Positions 55,047 through 63,089 of a DNA stretch of 64,000 bases are shown piece by piece. How positions within the stretch are numbered: position 1 is the first letter of the stretch; each line of letters starts with the position of its first letter. The DNA is from Dyella sp. A6 (GTDB lineage Bacteria > Pseudomonadota > Gammaproteobacteria > Xanthomonadales > Rhodanobacteraceae): assembly GCF_036320485.1 (NCBI RefSeq), contig NZ_CP132911.1:558001-622000 (forward strand). The letters are read 5' to 3'. The notes under the pieces were generated by a model. That model saw nothing but the letters and a program-made list of their open reading frames with translations, was not told the origin of the DNA and searched no databases. Made by a program: the position numbers and the translations under genes.

Positions 55047-56411
55047 ATGCATACCCGAGTCCTCACCGGCATCACCACCACCGGCACACCACACTTGGGC
55101 AATTACGTCGGGGCGATCCGCCCTGCGATCGTGGCGAGTTGCCAGGCAAACGTGGACGCCTTCTACTTCATGGCCGACTACCACGCGCTGATCAAGAGCG
55201 ACGACCCGGCGCGCATCGAGCGCTCGCGGCTGGAGATCGCCGCAACCTGGCTGGCTGCCGGTCTGGACCCACAGAAGGTCACGTTCTATCGCCAGTCCGA
55301 CATTCCAGAGATTCCGGAACTCACCTGGCTGCTCACCTGCGTCACGGCCAAGGGCATGCTCAACCGTGCACATGCCTACAAGGCTGCGGTGGACAGGAAT
55401 GTGGAGACAGGCGAAGACGCTGATGCGGGCATCACCGCTGGCCTGTACATGTACCCGGTGCTGATGGCCGCCGACATCCTGGCCTTCAATGCGCACAAGG
55501 TGCCGGTCGGGCGCGATCAGATCCAGCACATCGAAATGGCGCGCGATATCGCTCAGCGTTTCAACCACATCTACGGCAGCGAATTCTTCGTGTTGCCGGA
55601 GGTGCTGATCGAGGAACAGGTCGCCACGCTGCCGGGCCTGGACGGTCGCAAGATGTCCAAGAGCTACGACAACACCATCCCGCTGTTTGCCGGCGGTGCG
55701 AAGCAACTGCGCGAAGCGATCATGCGCATCGTCACCGACTCACGTGCGCCGGGCGAACCCAAGGATCCGGACAGCTCGTCGCTGTTCACCATTTTTCGAG
55801 CCTTCGCCAATGAAGCGGAAACGCAGGCGTTCCGCTCCGCGCTTGAGGGGGGCATTGGCTGGGGCGAAGCCAAGCAGATGCTGTTCGAACGGATCGAAGT
55901 CGACGTGGCGCCGATGCGCGAGCATTACGAAGCGCTGATCGCCAAACCGGCCGACATCGAGGACATCCTGCGCGAAGGTGCCCGGAAGGCGCGCGACACG
56001 GCCACGACTCTACTGCTGACACTGCGCGAGGCAGTCGGCCTGCGCTCGATGGCCAAGGCGGCGACGCATGCCTCGGGCCCGGTTGCCACGGCATCGAAAG
56101 AGAAGCCGCCACGCTTCGCCAGCTTCCGCGACGAGGATGGCCGCTTCCGTTTTCGCTTGCTTGCTGGCGACGGCGAGGAACTGCTGCTGTCCGAACCGTT
56201 TGCCGATCCCAAGGCAGCGGGTCTGTTGCAGAAGCGCTTGCGCGAGCCGGGTGGCGCGGGCGTGGCTGTGGAGGTCGAGGGGCAGTTGGCCCGACTGCGC
56301 ATCGACGGTGAGCTCGTGGCGACCACGCCGGACTACGCGGACACGGCCACGCGCGATACCGCGGTCGAGCGGCTGCGTGGCGTGCTCCAGCGTTTCGCCA
56401 CGTCTGACTGA
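55047..56411 (+). CDS. trpS: Tryptophanyl-tRNA synthetase with YegP-like C-terminal extension
   Basis: TrpS charges tRNA-Trp. The class I core (residues 1 to about 335) has the HIGH-type motif TGTPHLGNYVG (about 12-22) and KMSKS in DGRKMSKSYDNTIPL (about 199-213). At 454 residues it is about 120 longer than E. coli TrpS. The tail contains PRFASFRDEDGRFRFRLLAG and GDGEELLLSEPFADPKAAGL (about 352-395), which resemble a DUF1508/YegP repeat. Long TrpS forms occur in other gammaproteobacteria. The role of the tail is not known to me. Confidence 0.95.
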   Translation: MHTRVLTGITTTGTPHLGNYVGAIRPAIVASCQANVDAFYFMADYHALIKSDDPARIERSRLEIAATWLAAGLDPQKVTFYRQSDIPEIPELTWLLTCVTAKGMLNRAHAYKAAVDRNVETGEDADAGITAGLYMYPVLMAADILAFNAHKVPVGRDQIQHIEMARDIAQRFNHIYGSEFFVLPEVLIEEQVATLPGLDGRKMSKSYDNTIPLFAGGAKQLREAIMRIVTDSRAPGEPKDPDSSSLFTIFRAFANEAETQAFRSALEGGIGWGEAKQMLFERIEVDVAPMREHYEALIAKPADIEDILREGARKARDTATTLLLTLREAVGLRSMAKAATHASGPVATASKEKPPRFASFRDEDGRFRFRLLAGDGEELLLSEPFADPKAAGLLQKRLREPGGAGVAVEVEGQLARLRIDGELVATTPDYADTATRDTAVERLRGVLQRFATSD

Positions 56412-56723
56412 GACGGGAAATCAATTAAGGCCGCGTGCGGCCCCGTATCGCAGATCCACGCGAGGTCGCGTTCGGGCAGTCGCGCACATGACACGGCTAT
56501 CGGACTGCGAAGGACGCATTCCTGGCAGTTCGCGTTTCCGGCACGGACCGGATAGCCAGCCCACCCGACCGGATCTTGGCGTGCACAAACTGCATGCGGC
56601 CGTCCCGCATAGGCCATCAGTCAGGCAGACGCCGCTGCACATCTGCGGCTAAATGGGAGGTGAACGTCGCCTTGCCCAAGGCGGCACCTGCTCTCCATCC
56701 AGACACCGCCCGACGGAGTCCTG
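56412..56723. other. Intergenic stretch, no gene seen
   Basis: These 312 bp between trpS and the DUF5916 gene show only a short GGCCGC/GCGGCC stem (56429-56442) without a T run. No supported ORF or RNA was found. They probably contain the DUF5916 promoter. Confidence 0.5.
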
Positions 56724-58982
56724 GTGTTGTGGACTTTGTCGAAGATGCGTCTTGCTGGCTTGCTGCTTTTCATCGTTGCTGTCCTGTTTGCGGGCGCCGC
56801 GCATGCGGTCACCATCGACGGACATATCGAGCCAGGCGAGTGGAAGGGCGCGCTGCATATCACTGATTTCCGCGATACCCAGCCGCTGACCGGCAAGCCG
56901 GGATCGCTGCCTACCGAGGCCTGGGTACTGGCCACGCCCAAGGGACTGGCCGTGGCGTTCCGCTGCATCCAGCCGCCGGGCGTGCCGCGCAGCACCCAGC
57001 ATGTGCAGCGTGATTTCGACGACCAGGTCGATCGCGTGAACCTGATCGTGGATTTCGACGGCGACGGTCGTGTCGGCTACAACTTCACGGTCAGCTCCAC
57101 CGGCGGCGTGTACGACGCGGTGGTCACCAACGAGTCGCACTTCGACAAGGACTGGGACGGCAACTGGAAATCGGCCAGCAGCGAGGACGCACAGGGCTGG
57201 ACAGTGGAGATGCTGATTCCCTGGTACATCGCACCGATGCGTCGTGGCCATGACGGCAAGCGCATCATCGGCCTCTACCTGGACCGCGTGGTCGCCGCCA
57301 CGGGTGAACGAATGGCATGGCCGGTGGCGAGCTATCAGCGCGCACGTTTCCTGTCGGATTTCCGCAAGATCCAGGTGCCGGACTACAGCCAGTCGCTGTT
57401 GGCGATCACCCCTTACGTCTCGGCCGTCTACGACAACGTGCATGGAACCAGCCAGTTCAAACGTGGCGCGGATATTTTCTGGAAGCCGAACGGGCAGTTC
57501 CAGCTCACCGCGACCTTGAATCCGGATTTCGGCGAGGTGGAAAGCGACGACCTGGTCGTGAATTTCGGTGCCACCGAAACCTACTACAGCGACAAGCGGC
57601 CGTTTTTCACCGAGAACCAGGGCATCTTCGATTTCAGCCTGCTCGACGACAACAGCCAACTGGTCTACACCCGACGGGTGGGCGGGCCAGCCGATGACGG
57701 TCAGGGCGTGAGCAACATCGACGGCGCGGTGAAGCTCAACGGTAGCGTGGGCAATACCAGCTACGGCCTGCTGGCCGCCGACGAGGCCGGTACGGATGGA
57801 CGCCGCTTCAGCGCAGTGCGGCTGGTCCATGCATTCGGTAGCCAGAACCTGGGCCTGATGCTGACCGATGTCGACCACCCATGGCTCGACCGCGAGGCAC
57901 GCGTGATCGGCATCGACGACCATTGGCATCCGACGCCCGGCCTGACCGTGGCCGCCAACGTGGTCGGCAGCGACATCGCGCAGAGCGGTGTCAGCACGCA
58001 TGGTAGCGGCGCCACGTTATTGATCGACGCCGATCACGGTCATGGCTGGCGCGAGGAGTGGGCGGCCATGCACTTCAATCCCGAGCTGCAGGTCAACGAC
58101 TTCGGTTATCTGGAACGCAACGATTTCGACTATGCGCACTGGGAGGTACGCAAGCGCATCACCGACCTGTCGTCCGACTCCATCTACACCTCGCACGACT
58201 GGCGCGTACGCGTCGATGGCATGAACGACACCGAAGGGCTTGATCTGCGCCGCCAACTTCGGATCGAGCGCGACAGCAGCCTGCGCAACGGTGCTAGCGA
58301 AGACGTGCAGCTGAACATCAACAGCGCGGCCTGGGACGACCTGCTGACCCGTGGTCACGGCGCCTTGTATCTACCGGCCACGTTTGATCTGAGCTATCAG
58401 CATGATTCGCCGCGACATGGTCTGCTTTCCTACAACCTCACTGCGGATGTGCTGAGCGGCGGGCTGGGCGGCAACCGCAGCATCGGTTACGAAGTGAAGT
58501 TCATTCCCACGTATTACCTGACCGATACTTTCAACCTCTACGCCGGGCCGTATTACGAGCATCAACCCGACTGGCTGGTATGGCAGCACGACAACCTGAT
58601 CGGTCGTTTCGACGAGCACACGGTGGAACTGCTTGCCGGTTTTGACTGGAGCATCGGCAACCGCCAGGAACTGCGCATGAAACTGGAAGGGCTGGGCCTG
58701 GATGCGCGCCTTCGCGGTGCCTACCGGGTCAACGGGAATGGTCGTGCGATGGTCAGCACCGACCCGGTGGGCGATCTCGGTGTGCGCAACATGGGCCTGC
58801 AGCTTCGCTATCGCTACAAGCTGGCGCCGCTGTCCTACCTCTATGTGGTGTACGCGCGCGGTGGCTATGTGATGGACGATTACGTCCAGGACCGCGGTGT
58901 AGGCCGTCTGTTCCAACAGAGTTTCTCGTTGCGCGATGACGAGCAGCTGCTGGTGAAGCTGGATTACCGCTTCGACATCTAG
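56724..58982 (+). CDS. DUF5916-family outer-membrane protein with CBM9-like N-terminal domain
   Basis: This protein of about 752 residues has an N-terminal signal peptide (hydrophobic RLAGLLLFIVAVLFAGAAHA). A CBM9-like beta-sandwich follows (VTIDGHIEPGEWKGALHITD, WTVEMLIPWY). The long C-terminal region is rich in alternating aromatic strands, ending with LLVKLDYRFDI, as in an outer-membrane barrel. LTATLNPDFGEVESDDLVVN and YYSDKRPFFTENQGIFDF are family signatures. The function is unknown. The GTG at 56724 has CGGAG 5 nt upstream; the ATG at 56745 is an alternative. Confidence 0.82.
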   Translation: MLWTLSKMRLAGLLLFIVAVLFAGAAHAVTIDGHIEPGEWKGALHITDFRDTQPLTGKPGSLPTEAWVLATPKGLAVAFRCIQPPGVPRSTQHVQRDFDDQVDRVNLIVDFDGDGRVGYNFTVSSTGGVYDAVVTNESHFDKDWDGNWKSASSEDAQGWTVEMLIPWYIAPMRRGHDGKRIIGLYLDRVVAATGERMAWPVASYQRARFLSDFRKIQVPDYSQSLLAITPYVSAVYDNVHGTSQFKRGADIFWKPNGQFQLTATLNPDFGEVESDDLVVNFGATETYYSDKRPFFTENQGIFDFSLLDDNSQLVYTRRVGGPADDGQGVSNIDGAVKLNGSVGNTSYGLLAADEAGTDGRRFSAVRLVHAFGSQNLGLMLTDVDHPWLDREARVIGIDDHWHPTPGLTVAANVVGSDIAQSGVSTHGSGATLLIDADHGHGWREEWAAMHFNPELQVNDFGYLERNDFDYAHWEVRKRITDLSSDSIYTSHDWRVRVDGMNDTEGLDLRRQLRIERDSSLRNGASEDVQLNINSAAWDDLLTRGHGALYLPATFDLSYQHDSPRHGLLSYNLTADVLSGGLGGNRSIGYEVKFIPTYYLTDTFNLYAGPYYEHQPDWLVWQHDNLIGRFDEHTVELLAGFDWSIGNRQELRMKLEGLGLDARLRGAYRVNGNGRAMVSTDPVGDLGVRNMGLQLRYRYKLAPLSYLYVVYARGGYVMDDYVQDRGVGRLFQQSFSLRDDEQLLVKLDYRFDI

Positions 58983-59023
58983 GGCGAACCCGGCGCGCAA
59001 GCGACGACACCGGGCACTCCAGC

Positions 59024-59047
59024 AAAAACGCGCCCGGTGCGGGCGCG
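59024..59047 (-). terminator. Terminator after the DUF2968 gene
   Basis: An 8-bp GC stem (59029-59036 with 59040-59047) with a GTG loop is followed on the minus strand by five Ts. Confidence 0.8.
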
Positions 59048-59072
59048 CCTGGGTTCACGCATTGCAGGCCAC

Positions 59073-59870
59073 TCAGGACGAAGGCGTGCCGGCTGCCGGT
59101 GCGTTGTTTGCCGTAGCCGCGGGTGCGGTATTGGGTGTGATGGAGGGCAGGATCAGCGACGGGTCCGCCTGCTGCTTTTCAAGTGCGCGGATGCGCTGCT
59201 TCATGGCATCGAGCTGGTCGCTGGTGCTGTGCAGGTCGGCACTGAGCGTCACCGCCTGCTGCTTGGCCTGCTGCTGCGCAGTGGCTACTTGGCGAGCCTG
59301 CTGCTGCTGGTAGCTGGCATCCTGCTGCAGATTCTGCAGGTGCTGCTGGTTCAGGGCGATCAGGTGTTCGGCATAGGCATTGCCGGCCTGTAGCCGGGTG
59401 GTGTCGATGTCGACCTGGGCAAGTTTCCGGGTCTGCGCCACGAAGTTGCGGTAGATGCTTTCCGCATTCTCGTAGGAATCGGTCTGGATCACGCGCCAGA
59501 ACTGCTTGCCGTGAAACAGGGCCACGTAATAGCTGAGCTTGCTGGTCTGGAATAGCAGGCTGGCGCCGTAGGTGGCGTTGTAGGTGGTGCGCAGCTCGGT
59601 GAGCTGGTGCGTATCGATCAGTTGCTGCAGGCGGGCGATGGTGGCGCTGGCCGGTGCTTCGCTGGAGCCGACCGCGGGAACCGGGGAGGACGGTGCCTGC
59701 CCGTCGTGGCTGGCTGGTGCGGGAGGGGGCGCGACATGGCTCACCGGCGTAGAGGCGCAGGCAGAAAGCGTGGCACATGCCAGTGCCATGGCCAGTGCTG
59801 TGATGACGTGGCGTTGCGAGCCTGCGTGGCGAGTCGTTCGATTCATCCCCTGTATCCCCCTGAGTGGCAT
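59073..59870 (-). CDS. DUF2968-family lipoprotein
   Basis: This protein of about 265 residues has a lipoprotein signal ending in LSAC (Cys38, or Cys30 if the ATG at 59846 is used). A Pro/Ala-rich linker, the conserved ELRTTYNATYGASLLFQTSK and a Gln-rich coiled-coil (SYQQQQARQVATAQQQAKQQ, about 185-204) follow. It matches the DUF2968 family; the function is unknown. It lies 114 bp downstream of tadG on the same strand and has its own terminator, so membership in the Tad operon is possible but unproven. Confidence 0.8.
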   Translation of the reverse strand: MPLRGIQGMNRTTRHAGSQRHVITALAMALACATLSACASTPVSHVAPPPAPASHDGQAPSSPVPAVGSSEAPASATIARLQQLIDTHQLTELRTTYNATYGASLLFQTSKLSYYVALFHGKQFWRVIQTDSYENAESIYRNFVAQTRKLAQVDIDTTRLQAGNAYAEHLIALNQQHLQNLQQDASYQQQQARQVATAQQQAKQQAVTLSADLHSTSDQLDAMKQRIRALEKQQADPSLILPSITPNTAPAATANNAPAAGTPSS

Positions 59871-59984
59871 TCGGTCCTGATGGCACTGTCGCGGCGAAGC
59901 TGCCCGCAGCTCCGGCGTATCCTGACGAAGGATAAGGGCAGCCGGCTTCCGGTCAAGTGGCATGGGGACGAAAAGCATGACATT

Positions 59985-61736
59985 TCAATAGACCAGCCGG
60001 GTGCCGGGGTTGCAGTTCACGGACATCAGGTTCACGTCGGCCGTGCCGATCTGGATGCCGACGGTCTGGAGCAGTGGCCCGATCAGCGCCTGGTCGAGCG
60101 TGTCGAAGAGCGGTGTCAGTACCGGCTGGAGAAGTGCGGTTACACCGTCAAGCAGCGATCCGAGATCGACACCAAGCGGGTTGACGCTGAGTTGCAGGTT
60201 CGGAGAGGCGAGCAGGCTGGTGATCGCCGTCCCCAGAATGGCCGAAGGCGTGCCGTCAATCCAGGTCATTCCCGACTGAAGTGAAACCGATGTGGACGTG
60301 TCGACATTGAAGGTGTGCGACGCGGTTGGTGTGGTGGCGAGCGTGACATTGGCCATGCCCTCGATCGCGGCCACGGGCAGTCCAGCCAGACTTACATTGA
60401 CCAATGGAGCAGGGCTGCCGCTGTTGATCAGGCTGGCCCACGATTCGGTCGTATTGTCGAATGCAGTCGGCGTCAAGCTGCCGAGGAACGATTTGAGCAC
60501 GCCGGGTATTGCCTGGATCGTCACGTTGTCCTGCAGCCCGCCGGTGCCGGTCGGCATTTCGCACTGGATCGAGGTGATGGTCGCGTCGCTTGGTGCCACT
60601 TCGAGGTACAGCGGAATGCTTAGCAGCGATTCGTTGCTGGCCAGCGACGTTGTCACGGCACTGACATCCAGACCCAGACGGACTTGCGCCGTGTGCGCGG
60701 TGGTACCCACTCCGCCGACACCAATCTGCGGCGGTTCAATGATGCTCAGCGTCAGGCTGACGCTTGCGATACCGGGTATTCCCACGGTCGTTGCAGGCAG
60801 GGCTACGGCGTTCTTGCTGTCGCCGGCCATGATCACGGAGCTGAGTATGTCCAGCGCATTGACGTTGGTGTTCAGCGCGGCATTCGGGTCGGTGGTGTTT
60901 GCGTTGACGTCGAGGACGTCGCCGAGCGTGATCGGCACATCGCCGAGCTGGGCTTTGATCAGGGCGATCTGCTGGTCGACAAAAGTGAGGTCGATGCCCG
61001 CCGCGGCGGGGTTCTTCGAAAGCACCTGTGCATAGGCATCAAGGAAGTTGCCGACGGTAATGGGAGCCTGCAGCACGCTGTCGACGGTGCCGGCGTCGAT
61101 ATTCATCTGTTTGACCAGGTCGAGCAGCGAGATGTCGGTGTTGGCGATGCCGTTGTAGCTGAGCAACTGCAGCCCGAGCGAAGTGCCCAGGGTGGTGTTG
61201 AGCAACTGGTTGAGCGGGCTGCTCGAGTCGATACCCAGCAGTCGCGAACCGACCGAAAAGGCCGCGATCGGATCGCCGTTGACGGCGACGGCGTCCGCGT
61301 TGACCGGGAAGGTGGATTTCCAGGCCAGGCCCCACAGCGCCGGTAGCTGTCGATGCGCGACCACCTTGATCGCTGCGACGCTGCTGGCCGAAGCAGGCAG
61401 CAGCACGCTGGAACCGTTGGCGGGTTGCCCGCCGCAGCTGATGTCGATGCTGGTGTAGCCGTTTGCCGTGGTGCCGCCGTTCTCGACGGCATTGCCGGAT
61501 GCCGCTACATAAGGTGTGGAGCCTGCCGCACAGCTGGTGCCGGTCAGTTGCTGGGCGCCGGACAGCGCGGCCATGTCTGCCACTTTCTGGACATCGTTGT
61601 GGGCCCAGTACAGATAGCCGACCTCTGCGATGCCGAGGATGCTGATCAGTCCGAGCAGCATCAGCATCATCGCGATCGCGATGGCGCCGCGCTGGCGGCG
61701 CGGGTCGGCTGCGTGATGGCGGGCCCGTGCCTTCAT
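59985..61736 (-). CDS. tadG: TadG-like pilus assembly protein
   Basis: This 583-residue protein has an N-terminal pseudopilin-like hydrophobic segment (GAIAIAMMLMLLGLISILGI, residues about 18-37) followed by AEVGYLYWAHNDVQKVADMA and ALSGAQQL, the TadG/TadE-like start. A long extracytoplasmic region of repetitive beta-rich sequence rich in Asn, Thr and Ser follows. Tad minor pilins help assemble the Flp pilus. It follows the DUF3613 gene by 3 bp. The C-terminal portion is poorly conserved and its role is unknown. Confidence 0.82.
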   Translation of the reverse strand: MKARARHHAADPRRQRGAIAIAMMLMLLGLISILGIAEVGYLYWAHNDVQKVADMAALSGAQQLTGTSCAAGSTPYVAASGNAVENGGTTANGYTSIDISCGGQPANGSSVLLPASASSVAAIKVVAHRQLPALWGLAWKSTFPVNADAVAVNGDPIAAFSVGSRLLGIDSSSPLNQLLNTTLGTSLGLQLLSYNGIANTDISLLDLVKQMNIDAGTVDSVLQAPITVGNFLDAYAQVLSKNPAAAGIDLTFVDQQIALIKAQLGDVPITLGDVLDVNANTTDPNAALNTNVNALDILSSVIMAGDSKNAVALPATTVGIPGIASVSLTLSIIEPPQIGVGGVGTTAHTAQVRLGLDVSAVTTSLASNESLLSIPLYLEVAPSDATITSIQCEMPTGTGGLQDNVTIQAIPGVLKSFLGSLTPTAFDNTTESWASLINSGSPAPLVNVSLAGLPVAAIEGMANVTLATTPTASHTFNVDTSTSVSLQSGMTWIDGTPSAILGTAITSLLASPNLQLSVNPLGVDLGSLLDGVTALLQPVLTPLFDTLDQALIGPLLQTVGIQIGTADVNLMSVNCNPGTRLVY

Positions 61737-61739
61737 GCG

Positions 61740-62198
61740 CTACCTGACACCGTTGCCGCCCTTGCTGACGGTGGTTTCGAAGAACTCGGGGATCGGATGG
61801 CTGAAGCTCTGCATGTAGCGGCGATAGGCGGCGCTGGCCTCATCGCCCAGCATCGGCAGGGCCGGGCCGGCGTGGGTGCCGCTGACCTGCATGCGCAGGA
61901 GCCTGCGCGTGACGTATCCGATGGCATCGGGGTCGGTTTCCTGGGCGGGTTCGGAGGTGGGGGCGACGGCCATGTCGGCGGCGGGGGCTGCACTGGGGAC
62001 CGGGACTTGCGCTGGCATGGCCTGCATTGGCACGGCCACGGCGTCGGGCGTGGTGGCCGGCGGCGCGGCCACCGCATGCGCGCCATCCACCATCTGTCCG
62101 GTAATCGGCTGCTGCTGGGCAAGTACGGCCGTGCATGGCAGCAGCCCCAGCGCGACGAACGCCATGACCTGGCGCATGAGGGGCATGGGTATATTCAT
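61740..62198 (-). CDS. DUF3613-family Tad-locus protein
   Basis: This 152-residue protein has a signal peptide (cleavage after VLA, residue 27). A Pro/Ala/Val-rich linker (about 40-85) and the conserved DUF3613 block follow: IGYVTRRLLRMQVSGTHAGP, MLGDEASAAYRRYMQSFSHP, IPEFFETTV. It is exported to the periplasm or envelope. The ATG overlaps the tadD stop by 4 nt, and tadG follows 3 bp later, so it belongs to the pilus operon. The function is unknown. Confidence 0.82.
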   Translation of the reverse strand: MNIPMPLMRQVMAFVALGLLPCTAVLAQQQPITGQMVDGAHAVAAPPATTPDAVAVPMQAMPAQVPVPSAAPAADMAVAPTSEPAQETDPDAIGYVTRRLLRMQVSGTHAGPALPMLGDEASAAYRRYMQSFSHPIPEFFETTVSKGGNGVR

Positions 62199-63088
62199 GG
62201 GTTGGTCCCTTGCGTCGATGAAGTCGGGCCGAAGCGGTCGAGCACGCCGCCCGGAATGCCGGATATCCCGGTGGCTACCGGTATCTGCCGGGGCGAATGG
62301 CTAACCGGGGTGACGGTTGCCGTCGAGGATGCATTGGTGCTCGACGATGTGATGCGCAGACGTGTCGCCAGGCGACGGATCGCATCGCGGGAAGCTTGCG
62401 GCAGCTTGGCGCCCTGCATGATGGCGTCGGCCTGTTGAGGGTCGCCGTCCAGCAGTGCCCACAGCGCCAGGTTGGCCATCGCCTGCATGTCCGATGGTTC
62501 CAACTGCGCAGCCTTGGCCAGCGGCTCGTGCGCGGCGGTGACATGTCCGGCACACAGCCGCGCGTAGCCGAGGTCGCTGAGGTAGGCGGCGTCGATGGGG
62601 TCGAGATACACCGCTTTCTGCAGGTCCTGCTCGGCCTGCGCGTGTTCGCCTGCGCGTGCGGCGATCAGGCCTAGGCCATGCCAGGCGGCGGCGGCCTGGT
62701 CGCTGTGCAGCAGGCCGCGATAAACCGCCGCGGCGGCGTTGTCCTGGCCGGTCTCGCGCAGGGCGTCGGCACGCAGGCGGCGAAGCTCGGGTGGGCTGCC
62801 GTAGCGGAGCCGGTACGCATCGATGTGGGCCAGCGAAGCGTAATAGGCTCCCTGCTGCTGCATCTTGCGGATCAGCTGCAGGTAGACGTCCTGGTTGTCG
62901 TGCGGCGAACTGCCCGGTTCCACCAGGCTGGCCGTCGGCACGTGGTTGGGATAGCCGCTGCGAATGCCGCAGCTGGCGAGCAGCATCGTGGCCATGGCCA
63001 TGCCGGCAGATGCGGCCAGCCGGATGGATCGGGGTGGATCCGCACGGTGTCCACCGCGGCGTGGCCCGTCAGCGTGGCGCCTGTCCAT
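62195..63088 (-). CDS. tadD: TadD-like TPR lipoprotein
   Basis: This 297-residue protein has a lipoprotein signal (MAMATMLLASC, Cys40). TPR repeats follow (AAAAWHGLGLIAARAGEHAQ, AEQDLQKAVYLDPIDAAYLS, DLGYARLCAGHVTAAHEPLA, KAAQLEPSDMQAMANLALWA). TadD family lipoproteins support Flp pilus secretin assembly at the outer membrane. The tail is low-complexity (Ser/Thr/Pro). It lies one base after tadC. Confidence 0.85.
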   Translation of the reverse strand: MDRRHADGPRRGGHRADPPRSIRLAASAGMAMATMLLASCGIRSGYPNHVPTASLVEPGSSPHDNQDVYLQLIRKMQQQGAYYASLAHIDAYRLRYGSPPELRRLRADALRETGQDNAAAAVYRGLLHSDQAAAAWHGLGLIAARAGEHAQAEQDLQKAVYLDPIDAAYLSDLGYARLCAGHVTAAHEPLAKAAQLEPSDMQAMANLALWALLDGDPQQADAIMQGAKLPQASRDAIRRLATRLRITSSSTNASSTATVTPVSHSPRQIPVATGISGIPGGVLDRFGPTSSTQGTNP

Positions 63089-63089
63089 T

